A stretch of DNA of 64,000 nucleotides from an uncultured Mediterraneibacter sp. Its GTDB lineage: Bacteria > Bacillota > Clostridia > Lachnospirales > Lachnospiraceae. A model generated the notes under the pieces. The model ran no database searches. It had not been told where the DNA came from and saw only the letters and a program-made list of their open reading frames with translations. Shown here in pieces: positions 42,513 through 51,019 of the stretch (position 1 is its first letter; each line of letters opens with the position of its first letter). Where the stretch lies: positions 62,001 to 126,000 of the forward strand of contig NZ_CALWFZ010000001.1 in assembly GCF_944377805.1 (NCBI RefSeq), in the 5' to 3' direction. The position numbers were made by a program, and so were the translations under genes.

Positions 42513-43376
42513 TTACTTCTCCAGGTATTTCATCAGCTCATCCATCCTGCGCTCCATATAGTGGTAGCCATGTTCATAAAAAGCCTGCAGAGACTCCTTA
42601 TTCCTCTCCAGTCTGGAGACCGGTTTTACCTGGGGCCTGAGAACAAAGATCTCCCCGCGCTTCTCAAGCTGGTCAATGTGGTTCATCGTCTTATTATACT
42701 CGAAGCTGCGGCGGAAAATCGTACGGATCAGATTCGGATAAGATCTGTAAGCTCTTCGGTAAACCCTCTGAAGAGCCGGCGAGACCACCTTTTTGCGGTA
42801 TCCCTGATTCTTCGTAAGGATCACTACAATTTTCTCATTTCCAATCTCCCGCGCACGCCGAATCGGAACCGAGTCTGCCAGTCCCCCGTCCAGGTATGGC
42901 GTGTCGTCTATATTTACAATGGGAGTCAGAAGCGGCATACTACAGGATGCCCGGCAGATCTTCATCAGCCTCTCTCTGTCGTGATCCTCCGTCATATACT
43001 CGGCTTTCCCGGTGATACAGTTAGTCGTAACCAGTTCACACCGCATATCCGACTGAAAATAGGTATCAAAGTCAAAAGGAAGCAGCTGATTCGGAAATCT
43101 GTCAAAAATCAGATCCATGTTCATGACGCTTTTCTCTTTGATAAAATCCCGGATCCCATAGTAGTAGTCCGTGCTCCTGTCCAGAGGAATCATACACTCT
43201 CTTGTTCTTCCTGGCTGTTTCGAGACATAATCCACCGCATTGCACGCCCCTGCCGACACACCGATCACATGAGACAGATACAGATTTTCTTCCATCAGAT
43301 AATCCAGCGCTCCGGAAGTGAATACGCCCCTTGTAGCCCCGCCTTCAAGAACAAGCGTCGCCTTTTTTATATCCAT
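42513..43376 (-). CDS. Patatin-like phospholipase
   Basis: This 287-residue serine hydrolase of the patatin/RssA group has an oxyanion loop GGATRGVFTSGAL, nucleophile elbow GVSAG (Ser near residue 42) and catalytic aspartate in DGGLADSVP. It resembles bacterial YjjU-type patatins of unknown substrate. It lacks a signal peptide. It lies upstream of ppk1 on the same strand. Confidence 0.9.
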   Translation of the reverse strand: MDIKKATLVLEGGATRGVFTSGALDYLMEENLYLSHVIGVSAGACNAVDYVSKQPGRTRECMIPLDRSTDYYYGIRDFIKEKSVMNMDLIFDRFPNQLLPFDFDTYFQSDMRCELVTTNCITGKAEYMTEDHDRERLMKICRASCSMPLLTPIVNIDDTPYLDGGLADSVPIRRAREIGNEKIVVILTKNQGYRKKVVSPALQRVYRRAYRSYPNLIRTIFRRSFEYNKTMNHIDQLEKRGEIFVLRPQVKPVSRLERNKESLQAFYEHGYHYMERRMDELMKYLEK

Positions 43377-43525
43377 ACAGCATTACCCTCTTTTCCTGTT
43401 ATTTATTTACCAATATATTATATACCGTTTTCCCCGGTTCGGAAACCCCTTGCCTTTTCCTGTATTTCCGTGGTAATATAAGCGTTGACGCATTATTATT
43501 TTCATGTTATTAAGGAGATATTGTA

Positions 43526-45163
43526 ATGATCAGTGCAAACAATGTGACACTGCGCGTAGGTAAGAAAGCGCTCTTTGAAGATGTTAATATCAAGTTTACC
43601 GAGGGAAACTGCTACGGCCTGATCGGGGCCAACGGGGCAGGCAAGTCTACTTTTCTTAAAATTCTCTCCGGACAGCTTGAGCCCACAAAAGGGGAAATAG
43701 CCATCACTCCCGGGGAACGCCTGTCTTTTCTTCAGCAGGACCATTTTAAATATGACGAGTATCCGGTGCTTGACACCGTAATCATGGGGAATGCCCGTCT
43801 CTATGAAATCATGAAGGAAAAAGAAGTCATCTATGCCAAGGAAGATTTTACGGATGAAGATGGAATCAGGGCCAGCGAGCTGGAGGCTGAGTTCGCCACA
43901 ATGAACGGCTGGGAGGCTGAGTCTGACGCCGCTTCTCTTTTAAACGGACTGGGGATAGATACAGAACTCCATTATAAAAATATGAAAGACCTCACCGGGC
44001 CGGAGAAGGTAAAGGTTCTTCTCGCGCAGGCACTGTTCGGCAACCCGGACATTCTGCTTCTGGACGAGCCTACCAACCACCTTGACCTGGATGCCATCGC
44101 ATGGCTTGAGGAGTTTCTGATTAACTTTGACAACACGGTCATCGTAGTTTCCCACGACCGTTATTTCCTGAATAAGGTGTGCACTCAGATCGCGGACATC
44201 GATTACGGCAAGATCCAGCTTTATGCCGGAAACTACGATTTCTGGTATGAGTCCAGCCAGCTTCTTATCCGCCAGATGAAAGAGGCCAACAAGAAGAAGG
44301 AAGAAAAGATCAAAGAACTGCAGGAATTCATATCACGCTTCAGCGCCAACGCTTCCAAATCCAAACAGGCTACCTCAAGAAAGCGCGCTCTTGAAAAGAT
44401 CCAGCTCGATGAGATCAAACCTTCCAGCAGAAAGTATCCTTACATCGACTTTCGCCCCAGTCGAGAGATCGGAAATGAAGTTCTCACCGTAGAGGGACTC
44501 TCCAAAACCATCGACGGAGAAAAAGTGCTTGATAATATCAGCTTTACACTGGGACGCGAGGACAAAGTGGCGTTTGTCGGAGGCAACGAGCTTGCAAAGA
44601 CTGTTCTGTTTAAAATACTCATTGGTGAGATGGAACCTGATGAGGGCACATATAAGTGGGGTGTGACTACATCTCAGGCATATTTCCCGAAAGATTTCGG
44701 CGGGGAATTCGACAGCGATTACACCACTATTACCGAGTGGCTTACTCAGTATTCCGAAGAAAAAGACGTCACCTATGTGCGTGGGTTCCTCGGACGCATG
44801 CTCTTCTCAGGGGAAGACGGAGTTAAGAAGATCAAAGTACTCTCCGGCGGTGAGAAAGTACGCTGTCTTCTCTCGAAAATGATGATCTCAGGGGCTAATG
44901 TTCTGCTTCTGGACGAGCCTACCAACCATCTGGATATGGAGGCAATCACAGCGCTCAACAACGGGCTGATCAAATTCCCCGGCGTACTGCTCTTTACATC
45001 GAGGGACCATCAGATCGTCCAGACAACTGCCAACCGCATTATGGAGATCGTACCGGGCGGCCATCTGATCGATAAGATCACCACATACGACGAATACCTC
45101 GAGAACGATGAGATGGCAAGAAAGAGACAGACTTATTCCGTACAGACAGAGGAAAACGACTGA
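43526..45163 (+). CDS. ABC-F family ATPase (YbiT-like)
   Basis: This 545-residue soluble protein has two ABC domains and acts on ribosomes in known family members. Domain one has a canonical Walker A (GANGAGKST) and Walker B (ILLLDEPTNHLDL). Domain two has an altered Walker A (VGGNELAKTVLF) but an intact signature LSGGEKVR and Walker B. The inter-domain linker carries the KKKEEKIKELQEF helix. YbiT relatives share the changed second loop. There are no membrane helices. A promoter TTGCCT-18-TAATAT precedes it and the ribosome site is AAGGAGAT. Confidence 0.93.
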   Translation: MISANNVTLRVGKKALFEDVNIKFTEGNCYGLIGANGAGKSTFLKILSGQLEPTKGEIAITPGERLSFLQQDHFKYDEYPVLDTVIMGNARLYEIMKEKEVIYAKEDFTDEDGIRASELEAEFATMNGWEAESDAASLLNGLGIDTELHYKNMKDLTGPEKVKVLLAQALFGNPDILLLDEPTNHLDLDAIAWLEEFLINFDNTVIVVSHDRYFLNKVCTQIADIDYGKIQLYAGNYDFWYESSQLLIRQMKEANKKKEEKIKELQEFISRFSANASKSKQATSRKRALEKIQLDEIKPSSRKYPYIDFRPSREIGNEVLTVEGLSKTIDGEKVLDNISFTLGREDKVAFVGGNELAKTVLFKILIGEMEPDEGTYKWGVTTSQAYFPKDFGGEFDSDYTTITEWLTQYSEEKDVTYVRGFLGRMLFSGEDGVKKIKVLSGGEKVRCLLSKMMISGANVLLLDEPTNHLDMEAITALNNGLIKFPGVLLFTSRDHQIVQTTANRIMEIVPGGHLIDKITTYDEYLENDEMARKRQTYSVQTEEND

Positions 45164-45270
45164 TATTTTCAGATCTGAAAATTAAGGGTTTCCTTTTACA
45201 GGCAATTCTGATATAATGATAAAGCTGTGGGTATCTGACGGGTATCCACAGCCTGTATAACCTATATTAA

Positions 45271-45356
45271 GGAGACGTATCGAAGTGGTCATAACGGGGC
45301 GCACTCGAAATGCGTTTGCCCTCCGGGGCACGTGGGTTCGAATCCCACCGTCTCCG
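45271..45356 (+). tRNA. tRNA-Ser (anticodon CGA)
   Basis: The acceptor stem GGAGACG/CGTCTCC, the anticodon arm CGCA-CTCGAAA-TGCG with anticodon CGA, a long variable arm (TTTGCCCTCCGGGGCAC region) and the T-arm GTGGGTTCGAATCCCAC all fold. The discriminator base is G. The 3' CCA is not encoded. It decodes UCG codons. Confidence 0.95.
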
Positions 45357-45367
45357 TCAGAGAATCC

Positions 45368-45402
45368 GGTCCTCAGGCGGTTTTCCGCTTGAGGGCCTTT
45401 TC
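45368..45402 (+). terminator. Terminator of tRNA-Ser
   Basis: GGTCCTCAGGCGG-TTTT-CCGCTTGAGGGCC forms a strong stem followed by TTTTCT. Confidence 0.85.
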
Positions 45403-45526
45403 TATATCTGCACTCCATAAGCATCGGACTTTCTCCTGAAATCAACTTCCGAAACTGCGGTGCGGTCTTTAGTAACGTCCCCGGTTTTATAAGTATTCCC
45501 ATATAATACTGATCTTTATCACAGTA

Positions 45527-45598
45527 TTCGACCATAAAAGTCGAAAATGATCGAATAATTACTCTTGTTTGTCAAAATTTTACATTTTACGATATTAT
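45527..45598 (+). promoter_or_regulatory. Promoter with three 0A-like boxes upstream of the Spo0A-C gene
   Basis: TTGTCA (45569-45574) and TATTAT (45593-45598) are 18 bases apart. Immediately upstream lie TTCGACC (45527-45533, inverted), AGTCGAA (45539-45545) and GATCGAA (45549-45555), each one mismatch from the 0A box TGTCGAA/TTCGACA. This suggests control by Spo0A or autoregulation. Confidence 0.65.
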
Positions 45599-45643
45599 AG
45601 GTGTACCTACGAACAGGTTGATCAGATTGGGGAGGACATACAG

Positions 45644-46090
45644 ATGAATTATGAAAAAGTTATCATCAACACTCTGGATTCCTTTGGAGTCAGCCGTTCC
45701 TACACCGGATACAATTATGTGGTGCGGGGCCTTCTACTCATTCTTGAAGATCCTGAAAGGATCGAATGTATCACGAAAACTTTGTATATCGACATTGCAC
45801 GGAGTTTTCATACTACATGGAGCTGTGTGGAGAAAAATATGCGCACAATCGTAAACTGCGTCTGGAATTCTCATAATGTCGAAATGCTTGAGATAATCTT
45901 TAATAAATCCAACAGAGAGAAAAAGCCTACAAATAAAGAATTCCTGAAATACATGTATGACTATATCAGCAGAATAAACAGCGATGTAAAGATAGCGGAC
46001 CGATTTGTTCCTGTGATCTGTCCTATATCAAACGATTACTGTTCTTCGCTCAGCGCGTTTTACATAAAGCTTTCCAAAATGATAGAATAA
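45644..46090 (+). CDS. Stand-alone Spo0A C-terminal DNA-binding domain protein
   Basis: This 148-residue protein matches the sigma-A-activating DNA-binding domain of Spo0A: LDSFGVSRSYTGYNYVVRGL, ITKTLYIDIARSFHTTWSCVEKNMR (recognition helix region) and KPTNKEFLKYMYDYI. The receiver domain present in Spo0A is missing. The start at 45644 is fixed by GGGGAGG. It could compete with or modulate Spo0A at 0A boxes, which occur in its own promoter. Its role is unknown. Confidence 0.85.
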   Translation: MNYEKVIINTLDSFGVSRSYTGYNYVVRGLLLILEDPERIECITKTLYIDIARSFHTTWSCVEKNMRTIVNCVWNSHNVEMLEIIFNKSNREKKPTNKEFLKYMYDYISRINSDVKIADRFVPVICPISNDYCSSLSAFYIKLSKMIE

Positions 46091-46130
46091 TAAGGTAATT
46101 ATACTCAGCGGTCCATACATAAGCGCATGA

Positions 46131-46178
46131 AAAAGAGGAGTGACACTGGCCGTGGATCATCAGCTGTTCACTCCTCTT
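46131..46178. terminator. Bidirectional terminator between convergent genes
   Basis: AAAGAGGAGTGA and TCACTCCTCTTT form a 12-base stem. T-runs occur on both sides (CTTTTCTC on plus, CTTTTTCA on minus), serving the Spo0A-C gene and the convergent gene ending at 46196. Confidence 0.8.
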
Positions 46179-46195
46179 TTCTCAATCTGTCTATC

Positions 46196-46675
46196 TTAAT
46201 ACTGACACAGTACAACAACTTTCTGGGGCGTAGTCTGCGCCGGTATACTGAATGTTGCATTCGTATAATATACGAGCAGTTCTGTGTTCTCCGGACTGCA
46301 TGTGTACTGCTGTCCGTTTTTTGTCACTACATTTGTCGTCGGCCCTATGTTTAACTGAAGCGAACCGTCGGCAGATGTGAGAGTGTCGTCAAAATAGTCC
46401 AGCATCACCTGCTGACCTCTTCTTAAAGAAGTCACCAGTTCAGCCTGATACCGGGGTGGATAGACCGCCGGCGTCGGAAGGTTTGTGTCGTAAAATGCCG
46501 CGATTCTCATTCCAGGACGCAGACGTACATTGTCAATAATATCGGTTTCACCAGATACAACTACGTTTACGATATTAGAATCACTGATAAGAGAAACGAC
46601 CATAGAACAGCAGGAATCACTCCTGTTAATACTCTGAATAATTCCTTCTACTTTCTCAAATGTTTCATATGCCAT
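46196..46675 (-). CDS. Protein of unknown function
   Basis: This 159-residue soluble protein is rich in beta-forming residues, with two consecutive segments of OB-like look: VEGIIQSINRSDSCCSMVVSL...GMRIAAFYD and ELVTSLRRGQQVMLDYFDD...NGQQYTCSPENTELLVYY. There is no signal peptide or membrane helix. The ribosome site AAGGAG and a terminator support a real gene. I do not recognise the family. Confidence 0.7.
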   Translation of the reverse strand: MAYETFEKVEGIIQSINRSDSCCSMVVSLISDSNIVNVVVSGETDIIDNVRLRPGMRIAAFYDTNLPTPAVYPPRYQAELVTSLRRGQQVMLDYFDDTLTSADGSLQLNIGPTTNVVTKNGQQYTCSPENTELLVYYTNATFSIPAQTTPQKVVVLCQY

Positions 46676-46725
46676 AACAGAAAGAACTCCTTTTTCTTTC
46701 TATTATACTATGCGCCTTCCCCGAT

Positions 46726-47499
46726 TCAGTGTATATGCTCTGTGTCGCTGTATACTTCACAAAACCTTGCGGCAAAAGAGACCGGCTCGGCTCCCATCGC
46801 GAGATGTGAGACATCTCCAACCCGCAGCCCCCTGAAATATGCGGTTCCCTGCTGACGCTCTTCTGTAACTGTCTCTGTGACTGATGTCGGCGCCAGGGCG
46901 AAACTATGCCAGAGCATAAAAGGCGAGAGGTTCCAGAGATGGGAAAGGAACACACATGTAATTCCGAAATGACAGAAAAACGTCAGTGTCTCCGTGCTCT
47001 CCTTCTCTACCCGGTAGCACGCGCCTTCCCGTATGTACCCGTGTTCTGCCAGAAGTTTATCAAACTCTTCTGTTACATGATCATACACCTGTATCACATC
47101 CGAGTGACGGCACACTTCAGAGTTTCTCCAGATCCGGGCATCCATGCACTCCCCGTGTTCTGCCCAGTAGGACGGCACCATATCCCAGGGAATGCGTGGC
47201 AGGTATATCCCGTCTTTTCTTCTTGCCGCGGGAAAGGCGGCTCTGAGGTCTTCACATCCATTCAGATCGACCTGGGCCGGAAACTCCTGAAGCCATTCGA
47301 GAGTCCGGGCCGTAACTCCCAGCTTCTCCAGGCTGTAAGCAGCTGTAGCCTGCGCTCTTCCCAGTGGAGACACATAACATGTTCCCATATTCATCCGGGG
47401 CGCCTGCTTTGCCAGAAGAGCCGCCTCCCGGTGTCCTTTTTCTGTCAGCGTATCGTTCACATAATCCGGATCTCCATGCCGGATAAACAGTAGTCTCAT
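46726..47499 (-). CDS. Histidine phosphatase (phosphoglycerate mutase-like) family protein
   Basis: This 257-residue protein has the phosphohistidine motif LLFIRHGDPDY at the start, followed by LTEKGHREAALLA and YVSPLGRAQATA. The second catalytic histidine is in TFFCHFGI. The long middle insertion (residues 85-150) is unlike simple mutases. The substrate is unknown. It lies 18 bases after the esterase gene, so they are likely co-transcribed. AGGAGGAAAC precedes the ATG. Confidence 0.9.
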   Translation of the reverse strand: MRLLFIRHGDPDYVNDTLTEKGHREAALLAKQAPRMNMGTCYVSPLGRAQATAAYSLEKLGVTARTLEWLQEFPAQVDLNGCEDLRAAFPAARRKDGIYLPRIPWDMVPSYWAEHGECMDARIWRNSEVCRHSDVIQVYDHVTEEFDKLLAEHGYIREGACYRVEKESTETLTFFCHFGITCVFLSHLWNLSPFMLWHSFALAPTSVTETVTEERQQGTAYFRGLRVGDVSHLAMGAEPVSFAARFCEVYSDTEHIH

Positions 47500-47517
47500 C
47501 TGTTTCCTCCTAATATA

Positions 47518-48507
47518 TCAGCTCCATAGTTTCTCAAGCCAGTTATCGGCCAGTTCCGGCCATACTCCCACTTCTGTGAATGTCCCTCGGATCTGCTCTT
47601 TCATCGCAGGCGTCCACTTATCCTTCTTCTCTCCGTCCAGACCGAAATCTTTAAGGATCTGACCGCCCTGTTCCGGAGGATAATCTGTCTTTCCCGCTGT
47701 AATCGCAGCCGCAAGAAGCCGAATCTGCTCCAGCGTATAAGACTCTCCGAAATCTCTGTCAAGCCACCGCTCCGTTGCCACGGACATGCCATGCACGCCT
47801 TCTGAGAACACATGATGGGCAAACCGGACTCCGGCTCTTCTAAGAGCACCGGCAAACAGATAGCTGTTCTCCACAGGCACTGTAGTGTCCGTCACCGTCT
47901 GCCACAGAAAACAGGGAGGGGTATCTGGCGTCACATGTTCCTCCAGCGACATATAGGCCAGTTCCTCCTTCGATGCGTCCGCTCCCAACAGAGCATTCAT
48001 AGAGTCCCGATGCGCATATTTCCCCGAAGTAATAACTGGATATGCCAGGATGGCGGCATCTGGTCGGTTGGATATATGACGATACACGGGATTGCCGTCT
48101 GAAATGTCCCCAAAATGTACACACAGACTGGCACTTAAGTGTCCTCCCGCCGAAAATCCGCATACCGCGACCCTGGACGGGTCTGTCCGGTACTTTTCAC
48201 TGTTTTTCCGTATTATTCGGACAGCCCTTGAAATATCACTGAGAGGCTGAAATTTCAGTGGCTCGTCCAGCAGATTAACGGTATATGCCAGCACAAATAC
48301 GTTGTATCCTGCGCGGTAGAACTCCTCCGCCGGAAGAACTCCCTCTGAGGGAGATACATTACGATAAGCTCCGCCCGGCACGACAAGCATGCACGGGTGG
48401 AGCAATTGGTCTTTGTGGATATATCCGGTCATAAAGGGCAGGAACCCGTATGCCGCAGGGTAGGTATACTCCTCTTCCTTCCATAGAATGATCTTCTCTC
48501 CGGTCAA
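47518..48507 (-). CDS. Alpha/beta hydrolase, putative carbohydrate esterase
   Basis: This 329-residue hydrolase has an oxyanion motif VVPGGAYRNVS, the nucleophile elbow GFSAGG (VAVCGFSAGGHLSASL) and a catalytic histidine in HVFSEGVHGMS. It resembles the acetyl-esterase group around xylan esterases. Translation starts at TTG (48505-48507) behind AGGAGGATATTAC. A helical C-terminal tail of about 50 residues (KWTPAMKEQIRGTF) is extra. There is no signal peptide, so it acts on intracellular substrates. Confidence 0.88.
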   Translation of the reverse strand: MTGEKIILWKEEEYTYPAAYGFLPFMTGYIHKDQLLHPCMLVVPGGAYRNVSPSEGVLPAEEFYRAGYNVFVLAYTVNLLDEPLKFQPLSDISRAVRIIRKNSEKYRTDPSRVAVCGFSAGGHLSASLCVHFGDISDGNPVYRHISNRPDAAILAYPVITSGKYAHRDSMNALLGADASKEELAYMSLEEHVTPDTPPCFLWQTVTDTTVPVENSYLFAGALRRAGVRFAHHVFSEGVHGMSVATERWLDRDFGESYTLEQIRLLAAAITAGKTDYPPEQGGQILKDFGLDGEKKDKWTPAMKEQIRGTFTEVGVWPELADNWLEKLWS

Positions 48508-48549
48508 AGTAATATCCTCCTGTCAATCACCTGTCTCCTATGGCTGTTC

Positions 48550-49383
48550 TTACAGATCCACATCCTTCAGATACGGATTCGTAACCTCATAGAAGCGCTC
48601 CTCTTCGACCGCTCCTGCAAGTTCCATATCAATGGGCATCCTTCCAAGTACGGGCACTCCCATCCTGGCAGCGACCTCATCAATATGACTCTCGCCAAAC
48701 ACCTTAATCTCTTTTCCACAGTCCGGGCATTTCACATAGCTGTAATTTTCTACGATACCCAGCACAGGAATATTCATCTGCTCAGCCATGTTCGCCGCTT
48801 TCTGAACGATCATCTGCACCAGATCCTGCGGGGAGGTTACAATCACCACTCCGTCAACCGGCAGAGACTGGAACACCGTAAGCGGAACATCACCTGTTCC
48901 CGGAGGCATATCCACGAAGAGATAGTCGAGATCTCCCCACATAACATCCGTCCAGAACTGCTTTACAACGCCTGCGATGATCGGCCCTCTCCAGATAACC
49001 GGAGCCGCCTCATCGTCCAGAAGCAGATTAACGGACATGATCTTTGTTCCGTCTTTCGCCGTACAGGGGATGATATTTTCTTCCGTTGCCCCTGCTTTTG
49101 TGTGGACTCCGTACATCTTCGGAATGGATGGACCTGTAATGTCGGCGTCAAGTATGCCTGCCGTGTACCCTTTCTCCCGCATCATTCTCGCAAGTGATGC
49201 CGTCACAAGCGACTTGCCTACCCCGCCTTTTCCGCTTACGACGCCGATCACTCTCTTGATCGATGAATACATATTTTCCGGCTCCCGGAAGTCTGTCTTT
49301 TTACTGCTGCAGGAATCAGAATGCGCGCATCCGGCGCAGGATTCCTCTGTGCATCCATTTGCATTTTGCATTTCTTCTGCCAT
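48550..49383 (-). CDS. Mrp/NBP35-type iron-sulfur carrier ATPase
   Basis: This 277-residue P-loop protein of the Mrp/ApbC family binds and delivers Fe-S clusters. It has the deviant Walker A GKGGVGKSL, DADITGPSIPKMYG, the switch segment VDMPPGTGDVPLTV and a C-terminal CPDC pair that binds a bridging cluster. The N-terminus carries an extra cysteine cluster CTEESCAGCAHSDSC, like eukaryotic Nbp35. This fits a cell making many Fe-S proteins. The ribosome site is AAGGGAAA. Confidence 0.93.
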   Translation of the reverse strand: MAEEMQNANGCTEESCAGCAHSDSCSSKKTDFREPENMYSSIKRVIGVVSGKGGVGKSLVTASLARMMREKGYTAGILDADITGPSIPKMYGVHTKAGATEENIIPCTAKDGTKIMSVNLLLDDEAAPVIWRGPIIAGVVKQFWTDVMWGDLDYLFVDMPPGTGDVPLTVFQSLPVDGVVIVTSPQDLVQMIVQKAANMAEQMNIPVLGIVENYSYVKCPDCGKEIKVFGESHIDEVAARMGVPVLGRMPIDMELAGAVEEERFYEVTNPYLKDVDL

Positions 49384-49532
49384 AACTGTTTCCCTTCTTT
49401 CTTACTTATCTGATCTTTTCGTCATTATTATTCTCAGGCGGCGTATATTCGGTACGCCACCCGGATAGTATACCACATTTGTACCGGTATTGTACATAGC
49501 CCGCACCGGTTCCGGCACGGGTATTCAAAAGT

Positions 49533-49577
49533 AAAGCGTCTGCACATCCGTTTTTCTCGGATGACGGCAAACGCTTT
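49533..49577 (-). terminator. Terminator of the MATE gene
   Basis: AAAGCGT and ACGCTTT flank a nested ATCCG/CGGAT stem; the minus strand continues ACTTTTGA. It lies 35 bases after the MATE stop. Confidence 0.65.
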
Positions 49578-49611
49578 CAATCAGATAGTCTGTATTCAGT
49601 TATGTGGAGAT

Positions 49612-51009
49612 TCAAGTACCCACCTGCTGTATTCCTGATCTTGTCACATCCTTGAGCCATTTGTAACTCCGGTATCTCCAGAGAGTGATCGGAATTTTAA
49701 TGATTTCATCACTCATCAGTATGACATACACGACAGGTACACTCAGCTTAAACACAAAGGCCGCGATAAATCCAAGCAGAATCGAACATCCCCACATAGT
49801 ACTCACATCAAGAATCAGTCCGAAACGGGTATCCCCGCCGGAGCGGAATATGCCGACCACCATCGTTGTATTAAACGCCTGCCCCACAACAAAGTAGGAC
49901 ATGACATAAAACATGATCCTTAAATATCCCCTGGCTGTGTCCGTAAGCGAAAGCGCCGCCGCGGCAGGGCCGGATGCCGCAAGAATAATCAGTCCGCCGA
50001 TCACGCCCATGACAAGACTCAGCAGAATAAAGCGTCGGGCATAAGCGCGGGCATGTTCCAGCTTCCGCTCTCCGATCGTCTTGCCCAGATAGATCGCCGC
50101 GGCACTGGACAGGCCGAAAGAGACAACTGTCGCCAGCTGTCTTGCCACCTGCGCCACAGAGTTGGCTGCCACAGCCGGGCTTCCCAGATGTCCGAGAATG
50201 GCGGTATTCGCCGCTGTTCCCATGCCCCACATGATCTCATTGACGACCACGGGAAGGGCATATTTCATAAAGTCCCGAAACAGTTCCCCATCCGTATGGA
50301 TGATATATCTCAATCGGAGTTTGATCTCCTTGTTAAAAATTCTTGCGTACCCGGCTGTCAGTATTACTTCAAGAACGCGTGCACAGAGTGTTCCAAGAGC
50401 CGCTCCGCTTACCCCCATCGCCGGCAGTCCGAACAGCCCGAAGATAAAGATCGAGTTCATCACGATATTGCACAGCAGCGAGCAGAAATACACAACTGTC
50501 GCCACGACTACACGCTCGACGCTGCGCATCACATAGAGATACCCCTGGGTTACTCCGATCATAATATATGTAAATGCGACAATACGAAGGTATTTCACTC
50601 CCTCGGCAATCACCGCCGGATCACTGGTAAATATCATCATCAGAAGATCCGGAACCGCCAGCGCTGCAGCGGTAAAGGCGGCGGTCACAAGAACCGCCGC
50701 TTTCACAGTCATGCCGAGAATCTTTTCAATCGTCTTTTTATCTCCCTTTCCCCAATACTGGGCTGTCAGAACCGTAGCCCCCGATGTGAGCCCGAAAAGA
50801 AAAAGCGTCATAATATACTGTACCTGCCCGGCAAGGGAAGCCCCTGAGAGCTCTGTCTCGCCGACCGCTCCCAGCATAATGACATCCGCCGCCGTCACAC
50901 CTACATTAATCAGATTCTGAAGCGCCATCGGAACGACAAGTCCGATAACTGTTCTGTAAAATCTTCCCCATTCAATCCCGAGATTGTTTTCTCTTTTCAC
51001 CGCAAACAT
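49612..51009 (-). CDS. MATE family efflux transporter
   Basis: This 465-residue protein has twelve predicted membrane helices in two halves typical of MatE (LVVPMALQNLINVGVTAADVIMLG at the start and the second-half repeat from YALPVVVNEIMWGMGTAANTAILGHLG). Such proteins export cationic drugs or metabolites using Na+ or H+ gradients. It follows the PurF-like gene by ten bases, with GAGAGG before the ATG. The substrate is unknown. Confidence 0.93.
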   Translation of the reverse strand: MFAVKRENNLGIEWGRFYRTVIGLVVPMALQNLINVGVTAADVIMLGAVGETELSGASLAGQVQYIMTLFLFGLTSGATVLTAQYWGKGDKKTIEKILGMTVKAAVLVTAAFTAAALAVPDLLMMIFTSDPAVIAEGVKYLRIVAFTYIMIGVTQGYLYVMRSVERVVVATVVYFCSLLCNIVMNSIFIFGLFGLPAMGVSGAALGTLCARVLEVILTAGYARIFNKEIKLRLRYIIHTDGELFRDFMKYALPVVVNEIMWGMGTAANTAILGHLGSPAVAANSVAQVARQLATVVSFGLSSAAAIYLGKTIGERKLEHARAYARRFILLSLVMGVIGGLIILAASGPAAAALSLTDTARGYLRIMFYVMSYFVVGQAFNTTMVVGIFRSGGDTRFGLILDVSTMWGCSILLGFIAAFVFKLSVPVVYVILMSDEIIKIPITLWRYRSYKWLKDVTRSGIQQVGT

Positions 51010-51019
51010 TTCATGCCTC

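Noticed and set aside
42561-43481. A 306-codon plus-strand frame opposite the patatin gene
   Set aside because: Antisense shadow of a gene with intact catalytic motifs.
45182-45535. A 117-codon frame on the minus strand opposite tRNA-Ser
   Set aside because: It runs through the tRNA and its terminator; the GGIRTHVPRRA-type segment is the familiar translation of an antisense tRNA.
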